Translations under genes and position numbers: made by a program
Shown here: positions 42,773 through 53,875 of the stretch, piece by piece
How positions within the stretch are numbered: position 1 is the stretch's first letter
Layout of the letters: each line of letters starts with the position of its first letter
The notes under the pieces: model-generated
What the model saw: the letters and a program-made list of their open reading frames with translations, nothing else
Told to the model about the DNA's origin: nothing
Database searches by the model: none
Assembly: GCA_023014485.1 (NCBI GenBank)
Contig: JAJOZX010001567.1
Span: 495,001 to 559,000 of the forward strand
Origin: Bathynomus jamesi
Lineage: Eukaryota; Arthropoda; Malacostraca; Isopoda; Cirolanidae
Length of the DNA: 64,000 nucleotides
Direction of reading: 5' to 3'

Positions 42773-43494
42773 ATTTTCTCTTTTTTTTTTTCTGAATACT
42801 CTGAATAAGATAAAGCGTTCTAGCAATGAAAACTATCAAAAACGTTCTGACCAGTATAAAAAAAGGGGGGGGGGTGAATTCATCCCGCGCGTAGACGCAT
42901 CCACCTATTTGCAAGTGACGTTCATCCCTTCCAGAAGACTACACCTCTCGCTGCTGCCGCACCGACCAAAGGTCTCCCCAGGGCCGGACAGTCCCAAACG
43001 TGTCGCAGCTACCAACTGACAAACACTCGCGACGCAGGCATCACGGATTTCCCGCCAGGAGCGACAGCGAGATGCAGCCCCTTACTAAGTCTTACTAGTC
43101 ACTCACAAGCGGCCAGACTCTTAGAATCCAGTGTTCAAGGGATATCCCACCAGACCCAGAGCTACGCCCGAGACTTTACGCTGGCCTGGCAGCCAGCTGG
43201 GCAGTAAAGCTCTCTCACCTCAGAGCAGTACAGCCAAGCACCATCAATTGGTCACCAAAGAACGGTCGCAGGGGGCTGGTCAGGCCATTACGCGTTAGGA
43301 ATGGGCTTAACGGGGCACTAGCCACACTCCATTCATCGCGCCCCTACGCCTGGGACCCCTCCATCCCAGTCTCTCACAACCTACGAGCGTTAAATGGTGT
43401 TATTTATAGAGGTTCCAAAGCCTCTCTTCCCACGCATGAGGTAGCAGTAGGGTCCTAATAGTAAAAGAAGAGAAAAATACTTAATACTAAAAGA

Positions 43495-43515
43495 AAATTT
43501 TTTTTTTTTTTTTTT
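43495..43515. repeat. poly(T) run in GC-mixed sequence
   Basis: About 18 T residues. 43450-43760 holds no gene. Confidence 0.7.
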
Positions 43516-43759
43516 CAGTCAGAGGAGAACATCCTTAATGTAAGCTAAAAGGACAGCGTAGGGATGTGATGGGGTCCTAGTAACCCACGGGACAGAATTC
43601 TACAACATACTTTACCCGCCCTCCCGAAAGAGAGAGAGAACCTAAAGGAACTGGCTGCCAGTTTCTCTAGAATCCCACGACTCGGGACCGGAGGGCTGTC
43701 ACACCCCAAGTATAAAGTTTACAACATCCAGAAGAAATGTCATAACCTTTATACCCCCT

Positions 43760-43762
43760 GCG

Positions 43763-43797
<35 letters not shown>

Positions 43798-43798
43798 G
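43760..43798. repeat. (GA)n microsatellite
   Basis: A GA run with two AAA breaks. Confidence 0.9.
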
Positions 43799-43864
43799 TT
43801 TTCTTAATGTTATAAGACACTTGGACAAACGACATTTGATCGAGAAGATCAAACAATCCACAAG

Positions 43865-44155
43865 TTATTGTGAGTTAGATTAAGTTAGGTTAAGTTAGAT
43901 TAGGTTGGGTTAAGCTAGGTTAGGTTAGGTTTAAGGTAGATTTTAAGATGTCGACTGTCTGGTCTGGTCGACGAAATGGGTGGAGGTCCATTCTTTCAAT
44001 ACGTTCCGTTTGAACATAGTTTGAAATAATAGTATAGGCTGCTGTTCTTTTGCACCGATGCCTATCGGATCGATAAGACCATAACATCGACACTCTAAAA
44101 ACTAATTTAACTTAACCTAGCATAACGTAACCTAACTTAAGCTAACTTACCATCC
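43865..44155. repeat. foldback with TTAGGTTAAG-like arms
   Basis: Left: repeated GTTAGATTAAGTTAGG-type units (43868-43937). Right: AATTTAACTTAACCTAGC and CCTAACTTAAGCTAACTTAC (44100-44153). The arms are complementary in type and built from degenerate TTAGG-like units. Between them lie GGTCTGGTCGACGAAATGGG and GGATCGATAAGACC. The right half resembles 2210-2385. Confidence 0.6.
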
Positions 44156-44576
44156 ATTATATATATTTTCATGCTACACTCATTCGCTTAGGATTGGTCA
44201 CGTTGCAGAAGAATGGTTGGTTAATTAAGTGTCATTATAGTTATGTTTAATAAATAATGCAGAAATTTTGAACTACAAAAACTTATTTGATTATTCTAAA
44301 ACACGTAATCATAATTATATAATTACATAACGTAAATTATATAAGTTTCTTTCATTTAGTTTCCTTTATAATGTTTTAGCAAATACTACATTATTTATAC
44401 TACATACTGTCATTCGTATTGCATTGTCGAAACAGTTTGCATGTTTGTCAGATCCATTTAGTCGATGGTCGGTTCATACGATTTTTCTGTCAAAAACATC
44501 GATGCTAAGTTGACGAAATGAAATGAATGTTGTCGAAAGCATTTAGCGTTTGTTCAGTCGTATTTGCAAAACACTG

Positions 44577-44700
<124 letters not shown>

Positions 44701-44734
44701 GTATATATGTGTAAAAATAAACAATTAATAATTC

Positions 44735-44995
44735 CTATATTATATTCTTATATTCATTCATATAATTCTTACATTCATTTATATAATTCTTATATTTATT
44801 CATATAATTCTTATATTCACTCGTATAATTCTTATATTCATTCGTATAATTCGTATATTTATATAATTCGTATATTTATATAATCCTTACATTTGTATAA
44901 TCGTTATATTTATATAATCCTTATATTTAGTGTATATAATCCTTATATATTCTTATATATTTATATTCTTATATTCATTTTTGCATATAGAGTCC
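44735..44995 (+). repeat. about 20-bp AT-rich minisatellite
   Basis: Unit TATAATTCTTATATTCATTC with variable length, at least ten degenerating units. 45000-45490 is AT-rich with no gene. Confidence 0.75.
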
Positions 44996-45499
44996 AAATT
45001 CGCATATCGCTCACGAAGTTCGGATAAAATTTTTTATTCGCTTTCTATTTTATTTCTACTGAATAACCGGTGAATTATTTCTTTTTAAATTACTTAATCA
45101 TTTTTTTTAGATTTAGCTTAATGTAATCTTGTTAAATTCTGCAATGTTCGTTTTCTGTATACATTCTCTCTTCGTTGTTAAAGATGAAGTCATGTCTTGC
45201 TTAACGTTTAATTTTAAATCTTAAGCATTTAATTTTTGCTCATATGCATGTTTAATTGTAATTCATAATAAACTGCATATTTCAATTTCCATTTTTAGTT
45301 AACTCAGCAGATCATGATAACATCACCTCTGTCAATATGCGGTTTAAAACAAAAATATGGCTTCATTTCAAATATCTTGCTTATCAGTCTAGACATTGCT
45401 ACAGCTAAAATATTTATCTTGTCTTTAAATATTTTGCAAAGTAAATCAGCCTATTGAGAATTAAAATCAGAAAACAGATCAGCATTAAATAATAATGAT

Positions 45500-45930
45500 G
45501 TCATTAAAAATTTCAGTATATAAGCCCATAAAATTTCTCCAATGTTCATTCTGATTGTCTGATCTAACTTAGAGGCTGAGCATTACCTGCAACATTTTAG
45601 TAGTAAACTATAGTAAGAGAATATCTTTGTCTTCTCCTTCGAGCCTTGTTTTCTTCAGAGAACTTAGTCTTAAATAGAAAAAATAATTTCCCGATACGTT
45701 ACAAGAAGAATCGGGGAACCTTCAGAGAATTTAGTAAGCTCCACAGAATCCTCCCATCCACTACAAGAAGAAATCGGAGAGTAGTATAAGAGAAACTACT
45801 GCGATTCCCTATACGGTACCAGCTACTCCAGAGTAACAAATCCGTTGCTGCCACCTAACCAGAACCCCCGTCAACTTCGAACTGACCAAGGCCATAGACG
45901 GAGGTATTAATATATACTGATTACAGTGTC
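45500..45930 (+). other. unclassified segment with promoter-like motif
   Basis: TCAGTATATAAGCCCATAAA followed about 30 bases on by TCATTCTGATTGTCTGATC looks like a TATA box and start site of an LTR-type promoter. TACAAGAAGAA(A)TCGG appears twice (45702, 45763). No second LTR, primer-binding site or gag-pol frame was found, so this is only a suggestion. Confidence 0.25.
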
Positions 45931-45933
45931 TCC

Positions 45934-46011
45934 AAGAAAGGGCTGAACATTTTTAACTTATATGCAGTTATATGCAATAAAGAATGATCAGTTCGTTCTT
46001 GAAGACTATAT
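45934..46011. mobile_element. about 78-bp hairpin MITE, copy 2
   Basis: TGTCTCCAAGAAAGGGCTGA at the left and AATGATCAGTTCGTTCTTGA then AGACTATA at the right are approximate complements. The right arm matches 13754-13831 in reverse. Confidence 0.55.
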
Positions 46012-46480
46012 ACTAGGGTGGCGATCAGCATATAGAGCCAAAAATTATGTTTTAACTTTAGAGTTCGGAAGGCCGAAATTTGTTCTTTATCATCAGAAAG
46101 CTTAGCATGCCATTTTTTAAAGCAATCAAATCATATTTAGGGGGTGGGGCACGGCAGTATACAAATGTAGAGTAATGTACTTTTAATCAATAGTAAAATA
46201 CCTCATTTACTTCTTTGCAAAATTTGAAGAAATTGTTATTGAAATGTTTATATGAAATATTCATATGTTTTCAGATATATAGTTCTATTTATGATATAAT
46301 ATCACTGTATGAACTACTTCTTGTGATTTTTGGCATCTGAAAAACTGGCAAGTAGCAAGCTGCAACTCAAATCCTCAGTTAACTACATGCTGAGGAAATG
46401 CGTATGTAGTAGTAATTCGTGCTCCATTTATTTCACGGTCAGGAGTTTCACGCCCTAAAATTTTCAATTTTTTTGCAATC

Positions 46481-48932
46481 ATGGCTAGTACCAGTTATAG
46501 TACTCGTTCTAAAACAGATATATGGCTTGTTGGTCCAACTTTACTAAAAATATTGGGCGATAAACTCCTTTCTCAGCAGCAAGTTTTGGCACATTTTTTT
46601 TGCCATCATTCAGAGATGAAGCTCCCTTTGAAAGATAGTGCTAAGAACACTTTGATCAATGTTAGGGTTTCTGGAAGAAAGCCAGTATTCCAACTGCGCA
46701 TGAACATGATCTTATTAAGCGGTTGCTCAAACTTCATTCTGAATGGAAAGCATTACAAAAAGTAAGTCCCGTCGATCTCAAAAGCAAATTTCCAATGAAA
46801 CACGCTTCACATCATGACTCAATGAGCTATTTGACACTGCACACGAGAATCCTCTGTCTATGATGAAAATAGAAGGAGGTATGAAATTTCTTATTGCTCA
46901 GCGCAGTGGAAGGAAAGGTCACATAGCTGGCATTGATGAAGTGACAACAATCAAGGAAAGAAATATGTTAATTAGAGACGAAATTTTATTAGCCGCAAGA
47001 GAAAACATGAAAAAGAAATACAACAACTAAGCAAAGTTACAACAATAGATTCAAGTACCAGTAGTGATAACGAGTCAATCCATTCGAAAAATAGTACATC
47101 TCAAAAATTAAAAAGTTTTCTCAGGGTGACACCCAACCACAATTAAAGAAAGCAAGACCTCAAAACATAATGACTCCCGAATTAGCGCAAGCTCTAGACC
47201 AGCGATGTCCAATACGTTCGCCACTCGCCACATGTGGCGAATAGACTATTGCGTTGTGGCGATATTATTATTTTTTTTAATATTTATCTTTAATATTATT
47301 AATAAATAATTTTAAATGTCGTTTGTAATATGTTTTTTAATCCTTTTTTATGATGTGGCGAATATGAAAAATAGAAAACCATAACTGTGGTTAGCATGGA
47401 ATTTCTATTGGACACCGCTGCTCTAGACCGTATAAAGACCAGCAACCGAGCAGCAGCTCATATCGTTGCTGCTACGGCAAAAAGTTTGGGATATGATGTA
47501 GAGTCACTATCGATCAGTAAAGATTCTATTCGCACTAAACGGATGAAAATTAGAAAAGAAACTTCAGCTAATATCATTGAACACTTTGCTCAAGAAACCC
47601 CCCTAGTAGTTCAATGGGATGGGAAAATGTTACCTGATATCACAGGAAAAAAGTTTGCCGGTCGTTTGCCTTTGGTAGTGACTGGTAAAGATATCAGCAA
47701 GCTTCTTGCAGTCCCTAAACTTACCTCCGAAAGTGCAAAAGCAATTGCAAAGGCTGTTGTTGAAACTGTAACAGAGTGAAATTTAACCAACCAGATCAAA
47801 GCTATGTCGTTTGATACCACGACAAGTAATACAGGAAAGAAAGGAGGCGCCTGCATCCTGATTGAACAAATGTTGGACAAAAATCTTCTGCACCTAGCCT
47901 GTCCTCATCATATCCATGAGATTATAGTTGGAAATGTATTTGGCGTCCTTTTTGGTCCCTCATCAGGACCTGATATTGCTTTATTTAAGCGATTACAGCT
48001 AGAATGGAGTTACATTGATAAGAGTAAGCTTGAACCGGTGATTGGTACTAAAGAAGTGACCTTAGACATATCTGAATGGAAGAAAATAATTGAATTCTGT
48101 AAAACTAACCTAGAAGAACGTCAACCGAGAAACCTTAGAATTAACATTGTTATTTCTGAGAGAAGTACCCCCACGAGGAAGAAGACTGATGCAACCAAGT
48201 GCTCTACATCGTGCACGTTGGCTAGCAAACAAAATTTATTCTATAAAGATTTATCTCCTCCGTTCACAGGTTCGTCTAACATCAAGAGAAATATCATCTT
48301 TAAGAAGATTCAATTTATTCACTACAAAGATTTATGTAAAAGCATGGTCCCAATGCCCCCAAGCAACTTTAGCTCCTGCAAATGACCTTGAGCTCTTTCA
48401 GCAATTAAAAACTTACCCAGACACTGTCGTCTCCAAATCTGCAGGCAAAGCATTCGGTAATCATTTGTGGTACTTAAGTGAACGTCTCTCTTTCTTTGTT
48501 GATCGTGTACCTTTAGAAATGAAGAGATTGATGGTCGCAGCTCTAAAAAATGAAGGAGATAAGTGCCCTTCAAATAGAATTTGTCCAACGATTGCTGAAG
48601 GAAAAGATCTGTCATCATTTGTCACAGCAAACTCTCGACGACTGTTCTCAATTTTAGGGTTAGAAGATGACTTTCTAACTTCTGTAGATCCAGCTCAATG
48701 GGAACAGATTCCAGATTATCAAAACGCTTCCAAGATTCTTAAAAGCATGAAGGGTGTAACTGATATAGCAGAAGGGGAGTAGCATTGATAAAGGACTTTA
48801 ACGCCTCTGTAACGAGAAATGAGGAACAAACAGTTTTTGCTTCAGGTCGTTGAGGAACATAGTAAAACATTCCCAGATGTAAGAAAGAAAACATTAGTTG
48901 AAGGTCTACAAAGTTCAACCAGGCGACAATGA
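46481..48932 (+). pseudogene. hAT-like transposase gene, lineage 2, broken
   Basis: ATG at 46481 (MASTSYSTRSKTDIWLVGPT). The N-terminal region ends in a shifted frame with LFDTAHENPL and FLIAQRSGRKGHIAGID. The central domain resumes at 47162 (TPELAQALDRIKTSNRAAA): PLVVQWDGKMLPD (likely first Asp), AGRLPLVVTG, AMSFDTTTSNTGKKGG (likely second Asp), HLACPHHIHE (C-x2-H motif) and GPSSGPDIALFKRLQLEW. The C-terminal part has RWLANKIYS (Arg-Trp motif), VPLEMKRLMVAAL and RKKTLVEGLQSSTRR to TGA at 48930. A 221-bp MITE (47200-47420) interrupts the gene, and several frameshifts and a TGA at 47777 add to the damage. It shares its plan with the 50488 gene but little exact sequence. The hAT-like assignment is inferred. 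Confidence 0.72.
47200..47420. mobile_element. 221-bp hAT MITE inside a transposase gene
   Basis: A perfect 8-bp TSD CTCTAGAC (47192-47199 and 47421-47428). Ends CAGCGATGTCCAATACG and ATTGGACACCGCTG. Removing it rejoins the host frame as QALDRIK with no change in phase, which proves insertion into a then-intact gene. The interior is AT-rich and non-coding. Confidence 0.93.
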
Positions 48933-49185
48933 GTTGTTAGTAACAACGAAACCCCCTCCATTGCTTCATTGAGAGGATAATATTCACCTTATTAGTGAGG
49001 GGGACCTGGAGCTGAACTCAGAAAAGACTGTAAGCTAAAATCTTATGGACTCTTGCGGCACCTCTAAAACATTTCCGATTTGTATACAAATTGGTATTCT
49101 GAGTTTTTTAGGGAATATATACTGTATGTATATATGTATGTATATATACTGTATGTATGTATGTATGTATACAGTATATTGCACA
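48933..49185. other. flank of the hAT-like gene, (TATG)n run
   Basis: Unclassified sequence, then ACTGTATGTATATATGTATG-type repeats (49120-49170). I could not find a right TIR for the hAT-like gene here, so its element is probably truncated. Confidence 0.5.
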
Positions 49186-49300
49186 CCCGCAATGGACAAG
49201 ATGTACTGCTGAATACACGAAAGGCCTTGGAATTGCTTTGCAATTTTCCTTGTGGATGTGTATCATTTATTTATTTGGCCTGTTTAATTGTGAAATTTAT

Positions 49301-49304
<4 letters not shown>
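49185..49304. mobile_element. foldback element, copy E (one arm)
   Basis: GATGTACTGCTGAATACACG, AAAGGCCTTGGAATTGCTTT, TTTCCTTGTGGATGTG and the outer GTTTAATTGTGAAATTTATC then GCATATA. The left arm is mostly missing. 49380-49790 has no recognised feature. Confidence 0.7.
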
Positions 49305-49338
<34 letters not shown>

Positions 49339-49799
49339 GTACATACTGTATATGGAGAGAGAGAGAAAAACCAGGAAAATTCACTTAAAATAAAAGTCCA
49401 AATGAATTTGGAGATCATCAATTTTAAACAGTTTACAACGCATCAAATTCATTGAGTCCTTTGTTACTCTTAATTTGGGTCATTAACGGACTCTGTAATC
49501 AGTGTTATTATTAGGTTCATCAATTACGCCTACAAAGAGAGACAGAACAAGCTTACGGCTATAAGTGTTAATAAGCTTGTCATTCCCCGGCTTGCGTTGT
49601 GATCACACGCACACTAATTAGTGTGTTATTACGCACAACACTGCTTATAAGGCCTACTAGAGGCAAGGTTACGTACTTCGTAATTATCTCCTAATTAAGT
49701 GTACATATTACTACTCAATAGGGACGATTCTGGCGATAAATACTTTTAATGGGCGAAAGCTATACATATTAAACATTATATATATATATATAGTATACA

Positions 49800-50062
49800 C
49801 CTTGATTTACCAAACTACAACCCAACACGGGTGGTCAGAAATTACAAAGTTCTCCCCCGAACTCGATCTCACGACCTCCCGATCAGCTACCTAATGTCTT
49901 AACCACTAGACCACCAAGGGTATCCATTTATCTACCAACCTATTTTATGGAAAGATGAGCAGCTGGGTAAGCTGCACGCTGCCTGCTCTGCCAGGTAACC
50001 GAACCCAGGGTCGGTGGATTTGTAGTCAGTGATGCTAACCACTACACCACCGAGGTGCATAT
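49800..50062 (-). mobile_element. dimeric tRNA-derived SINE, copy 3
   Basis: On the minus strand: unit 1 with GGTGTAGTGGTTAGCATCAC and CCTGGGTTCGGTTACC, a linker ACCCAGCTGCTCATCTTTCC, unit 2 with GGTCTAGTGGTTAAGACATT and GTGAGATCGAGTTCGG, then a tail to about 49800. Same order as at 6326. Confidence 0.8.
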
Positions 50063-50097
50063 ATACAGTATAACTGAGGAACACGAGTGGTATTGCG

Positions 50098-50174
50098 GTG
50101 GACATCTTCCAAAGAAGATTAGACGCCTGGCTCATAACAATCTCAGATGAGCCAGGCGTACCTGGCTATGTGAG
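50098..50174 (+). mobile_element. LINE 3' coding end, left part of a split copy
   Basis: Encodes VDIFQRRLDAWL, SDEPGVPGYVRWR, the same C-terminal motif as at 5950-6050. The homology stops at the hAT-like insertion and resumes at 53299. Confidence 0.85.
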
Positions 50175-50182
50175 GTGGAGAG

Positions 50183-53100
50183 TAGCGTGTAGCGTCATTG
50201 GGCAAAGTGTAACGGATCAAGAGGCACATTTCAGGTTTTGTACAATTGACCTCCCTAAATTAAAAAATGAAAACAAAATTTTTTTGTGACAAGTGCAACA
50301 CCTCCTTTTTCGCATGTGAAAATCGTGAAAATTGCTAGTTACCCATAACTTTTGGACACTTGCTTTCCTAGGGTTTGAGCTATCATTTGACCCCTTACAA
50401 TGTACTGCTTTTCAGGAAAAATAGAAAAATTTATTTTTGGAATAAACATATACACTGTAGGTAGGTAGGTAGGTAGACTAGATAGTTTTATTTAGTAAAT
50501 GATACATTAAAATCTTGTTTAGTTTTGAATGACGGCATAAAGTCACGGGATTTAAGTACTGCTCTAATGTAACCATCTCTTGAATCCTTTCCATACACTG
50601 CCCCATACGCTTCAGTTACCATCCTAACACAGCGTTCTACACCTTCGGAGTGACATGGTATCCGGACAACAAGGGGGCTCTTCAGTGATCTTATCGAGTT
50701 GTTCGACAGAGAACTGCTTCGTGAGTGGTGGTTCCATTGTGCACTCCTCCACTGGTGGAAGTAAATCTTTCAAATTCTGAGCACTTTCTTTGATCTTTGG
50801 TGGCCGAAATTCTCTGACTTGCTGTTGAGCAGGTTTGGGAGCTCGTCGAATGGTCTTGATTATATCGATGGCCAATTTCCAGTTTGCTTGATCTGCATCT
50901 GCAAGCATTGCCAGTAGAACACTTACAGGGTGAGCCCAATATGCATTTCTTTGAATCACAGGCCATGTGACAGTCTTGCTAGCTGGTGGTAGTAATCGTA
51001 GCAGCTTGATTTGCTCCAGGAAATGTTTTGGGCCATCTGTGCACTTGGATGGCACTTGATGTTAAACCACATGGGTCCATAGTGGCACACGACAAACTGT
51101 GTGAGTGAATACAGTTCATCACTTGGCTGCGCCATCGCTACATATAGCCGACAAATTCTGCTGGCAGTTGTAACCCATCTTGCATGGGAGATTGGTCCAG
51201 GCTTCTCTCGTAGAAGATCTTCATTAATGACACCAGTCCTTATCGCTTTCATCATTCTGTAGAGGTTGGCTTGGTCACGACTCAATTCAGTAAGGTCAAC
51301 ATCCGGGAGAGTGTGGCCATCAGCAATACATTGAATTCCTCTAGAGGAAAGTGGCAAACTTTCACATGTGGCCAAAGCTTTGCCAATTGGCCCTTTCTAT
51401 TGAGTTGCAGATTCTGTTGGGCCGATGAGTTCCTGGCACAAGTGGCGCAGTGGGAGTTCATTTAAATGCAGACTACAGATGAACCAGTGCAAAGGGCGAC
51501 CCAGGCGGCACTCTAGCAGGTGTATTGCTCCACTTCTGTGCCCTGTGTTTGTGGCTGTGCTGTCGGCTCCCACTGCAATTATCTTGTCTGCAATACCCAT
51601 TTCTTCAATCGCATTTTGAAGTCCATCCGCAATGACAGTGCCAGTTCCTCGTTCCAGTGTCAGATGGCTTAGATAGAAGGTTCCAGGCTCTCCGACCAGC
51701 ACATAGTGGTCCTCAACTTTCTTTGTGCTGTACCATTTGTTCCCCTTTTTCTCTTTGACAAGTGTCATGTCTTTCCGCCCATCAAAAAATAAAGCAGTGA
51801 CTTCCACCTCGTGGTAAGTTACTGCTTCCTTCAGATCCCTCCGTACCTTCTGCCGTGCTCTCCATACTTTGTGGTGGCCAATTACGTTTATCTGATCATC
51901 AGAACTAATGATGCCATAGTCAACCAATGTTGCAGTGCTGATAGCTGCAGCAGCCCTGTTCGATACACCATACCGGTCAGCTTCCAAAGCAACAGTGGGA
52001 ATCGGTGGGATGTTCCTGTCCTCCTGGGCACTATCACCCATCCACTCATCACCAACAATTTCACCACTGGAGTCTGCTTCTGCTTGAGCTGATTCGACCA
52101 CATCTGCAGAGGATGCTACCTCTTGCCGTTCCGTTTCTCTTCTATTTTCTTCTTCTTGTCTTTCTTGCATCCGATCCTCTCTTGACTTCCTTCTCTCCAT
52201 CATCTGAGTCACATTCGTATCCACCCGACTGATCTGCATGATCCGCGTGGTTCTCTGGTCGATCAGAAAGGCATGCTCTCGTCGTGGAACTTTCATTTCT
52301 TTTTCACAGTGGCATGCAGACAGATCATCGCATTGGCAGACAGCTATGTCAAACAATTGATTCAGGCTTTCCTCGAACTTCTTGGTTTTTGTGGCCTGCT
52401 TGCCTTGCTTCGATGCTTGTGAGCCTTTTTCCATCAATCGGAGCAGCTTGGTCTTCACATTCTTGATTGGCTGTGATGGAATGTTAGCACGATTCCAAAG
52501 GTCATTGAGTGTTTGGCATACCTCCGGAAGAATCTCCCTGTTGCTGGTGTACTTGTTCTCCTTCAAGAAGAGGAAATGTTCTGCAACTTGTATACGGGTT
52601 GGAAGTTCAGACAGAGGAAGCTCTGATAGTGGAGAACCAAAGACAATGTGGCTGGCAGATCCCCGTGTTCTTTGCGTGCTCATTGTACCAGCAAAACTCA
52701 ACAAGTATCACACAGGAACACTGAAACAAAAACACAAATGTATAAATAAAAATTATATATAATTATGAGTATATATATATATATAAGGCTTGGTTTATTG
52801 GTAAACAATAAGTTTACCAATATATATATAAAAATATACTGCACACACACACACATATGTATTATGTATATAAATATCCATAGGTATATATATACCCTAA
52901 GACATATAACAAACTTATAAACAGTGTAAAACACAACAAAACAAACAAATGTGTATAATGTATATATCACAAAACGCACCTTTCGTTAGTACCTTGGGGT
53001 TTTTGAACACCCCATCCACAGAAAAAACACTTGTTTTTCTCTCAAGCGAGCTAGCGTAGAACTAAGAAATTCCAGGGGATGACTCACTGAGAATAATTAG

Positions 53101-53290
53101 AAAGCTGCCAGAAATACCATGTCAGTCAGTGTTGCCAACTGTAATTAACAAGAATTTTGTATTTTTTACATGCGAAAAAGGAGGTGTTCTGCTTGTTGCA
53201 GAAAATTTTTGATTTCTTTTCTGAAATCAGCAAGGTTGATTGTACAAAACCTGAAATGTGCCTCCAGATCGCTCATGACGCTACACGCTA
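50183..53290 (-). mobile_element. 3.1-kb hAT-like DNA transposon
   Basis: A perfect 8-bp TSD GTGGAGAG (50175-50182 and 53291-53298) inside a LINE 3' end. The TIR tip TAGCGTGTAGCGTCAT is identical at both ends. Similarity continues about 120 bases: GAGGCACATTTCAGGTTTTG then TACAAT, and ACACCTCCTTTTTCGCATG. It carries a single minus-strand transposase gene. Short microsatellites lie inside (GTAG near 50457-50475; TA near 52770). The 8-bp TSD and the motifs of the protein fit the hAT superfamily, although the tip is not a classic CAGNG. Confidence 0.9.
50488..52683 (-). pseudogene. hAT-like transposase, lineage 1, lightly broken
   Basis: ATG at 52683 (MSTQRTRGSASHIVFGSPLS); the frame upstream has only TTG starts. 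N-terminal blocks are TLNDLWNRANIPSQPIKNVK, EESLNQLFDIAVCQCDD (a Cys/His cluster) and HAFLIDQRTTRIMQISRVD, then an acidic linker. The catalytic part has TALFFDGRKD (likely first Asp), YVLVGEPGTFYLSHLTLE, AVGADSTATNTG (likely second Asp) and CSLHLNELPLRHL (C-x2-H). A TAG follows at 51397. The frame then continues: LTELSRDQANLYRMMKAI, SHARWVTTASRICRLYV (Arg-Trp motif of the hAT insertion region). Frameshifts near 51045 and 50665 lead to VIQRNAYWAHPVSVLLAML and GVERCVRMVTEAYG to TAA at 50488. One nonsense codon and two frameshifts in about 730 codons imply a recent loss of function. Confidence 0.82.
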
Positions 53291-53298
53291 GTGGAGAG

Positions 53299-53400
53299 TA
53301 CAAGAAACCAACTTTCTACTTCACCAGGCCAACTCGAGGAGAGGGGCGACAAGCTTGACCTTCGTCAAATGAGATGAAGAATCATCGCACGGAACATTTA
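53299..53400 (+). mobile_element. LINE 3' end, right part of the split copy
   Basis: Continues the frame interrupted at 50174: QETNFLLHQANSRRGATSLT, FVK, stop. The 3' UTR has CATCGCACGGAACATTTAAA and a (TA)n tail (53413-53442). Confidence 0.85.
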
Positions 53401-53415
53401 AAAGGCTGAAAGGTG

Positions 53416-53449
<34 letters not shown>

Positions 53450-53480
53450 TTCAACTGCAAAGAACACGCAGTATAAATAA

Positions 53481-53697
53481 CGTAAAGAACGACGCTTGTA
53501 TAGGAGATATTCCGCGCAAGACGAGAGAGAGAGAACGAAACAAATGAAAGGGAGGCCCATGGTGTAATGGTATCGCATCTGACCGGCAATCGGAAGATCC
53601 CGGGTTCGATTCCCGGGTGGTTACCTCATTTTTTTCATTTGTTTCGTTTTCTCTCTCGTCTTGCGCGGAATATCTCCTATACAAGCGTCGTTCTTTA

Positions 53698-53699
<2 letters not shown>
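53481..53699. repeat. 219-bp palindrome with tRNA-like core
   Basis: Left arm CGTAAAGAACGACGCTTGTA to AACGAAACAAATGAAA and the right arm (53632-53699) are complements with almost no mismatch. The 76-base core 53551-53626 is tRNA-like: GGTGTAATGGTATCGC, anticodon stem TCTGA/TCGGA with loop CCGGCAA, T arm CCGGGTTCGATTCCCGG, then a T run. Same unusual anticodon arm as the 19.4-kb cores. The acceptor arms do not pair, so it is not a working tRNA. Confidence 0.85.
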
Positions 53700-53700
<1 letters not shown>

Positions 53701-53759
<59 letters not shown>

Positions 53760-53792
53760 TGTATATATATATATATATATATGAAAATTATT

Positions 53793-53866
<74 letters not shown>
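53701..53866. repeat. (TA)n microsatellites
   Basis: Two TA runs separated by a short ACTGTA and a GAAAATTATTCATC bridge. Confidence 0.95.
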
Positions 53867-53867
<1 letters not shown>

Positions 53868-53875
53868 AAGAGAAT

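Larger units (their letters stand above)
38449..43450 (-). mobile_element. CR1-like LINE, near full length
   Basis: A minus-strand element with, 5' to 3', a GC-rich region (43450-42850, probably the 5' UTR), ORF1 (42772-41810), ORF2 (41830-38776) and a 3' UTR to 38449. The 3' UTR ends TTGTAACTCCTTGTAAC(TC)n. The 5' limit is an estimate from the change in base composition. Both ORFs carry frameshifts, so the copy is inactive. Confidence 0.85.

Noticed and set aside
45500..45930. LTR of an endogenous retroelement
   Set aside because: A TATA-like motif alone; no partner LTR, TG...CA ends, primer-binding site or gag-pol coding found.
51811..52762. Plus-strand frames of 60-126 codons across the hAT-like gene
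   Set aside because: Shadows of the minus-strand transposase, which has the conserved motifs.
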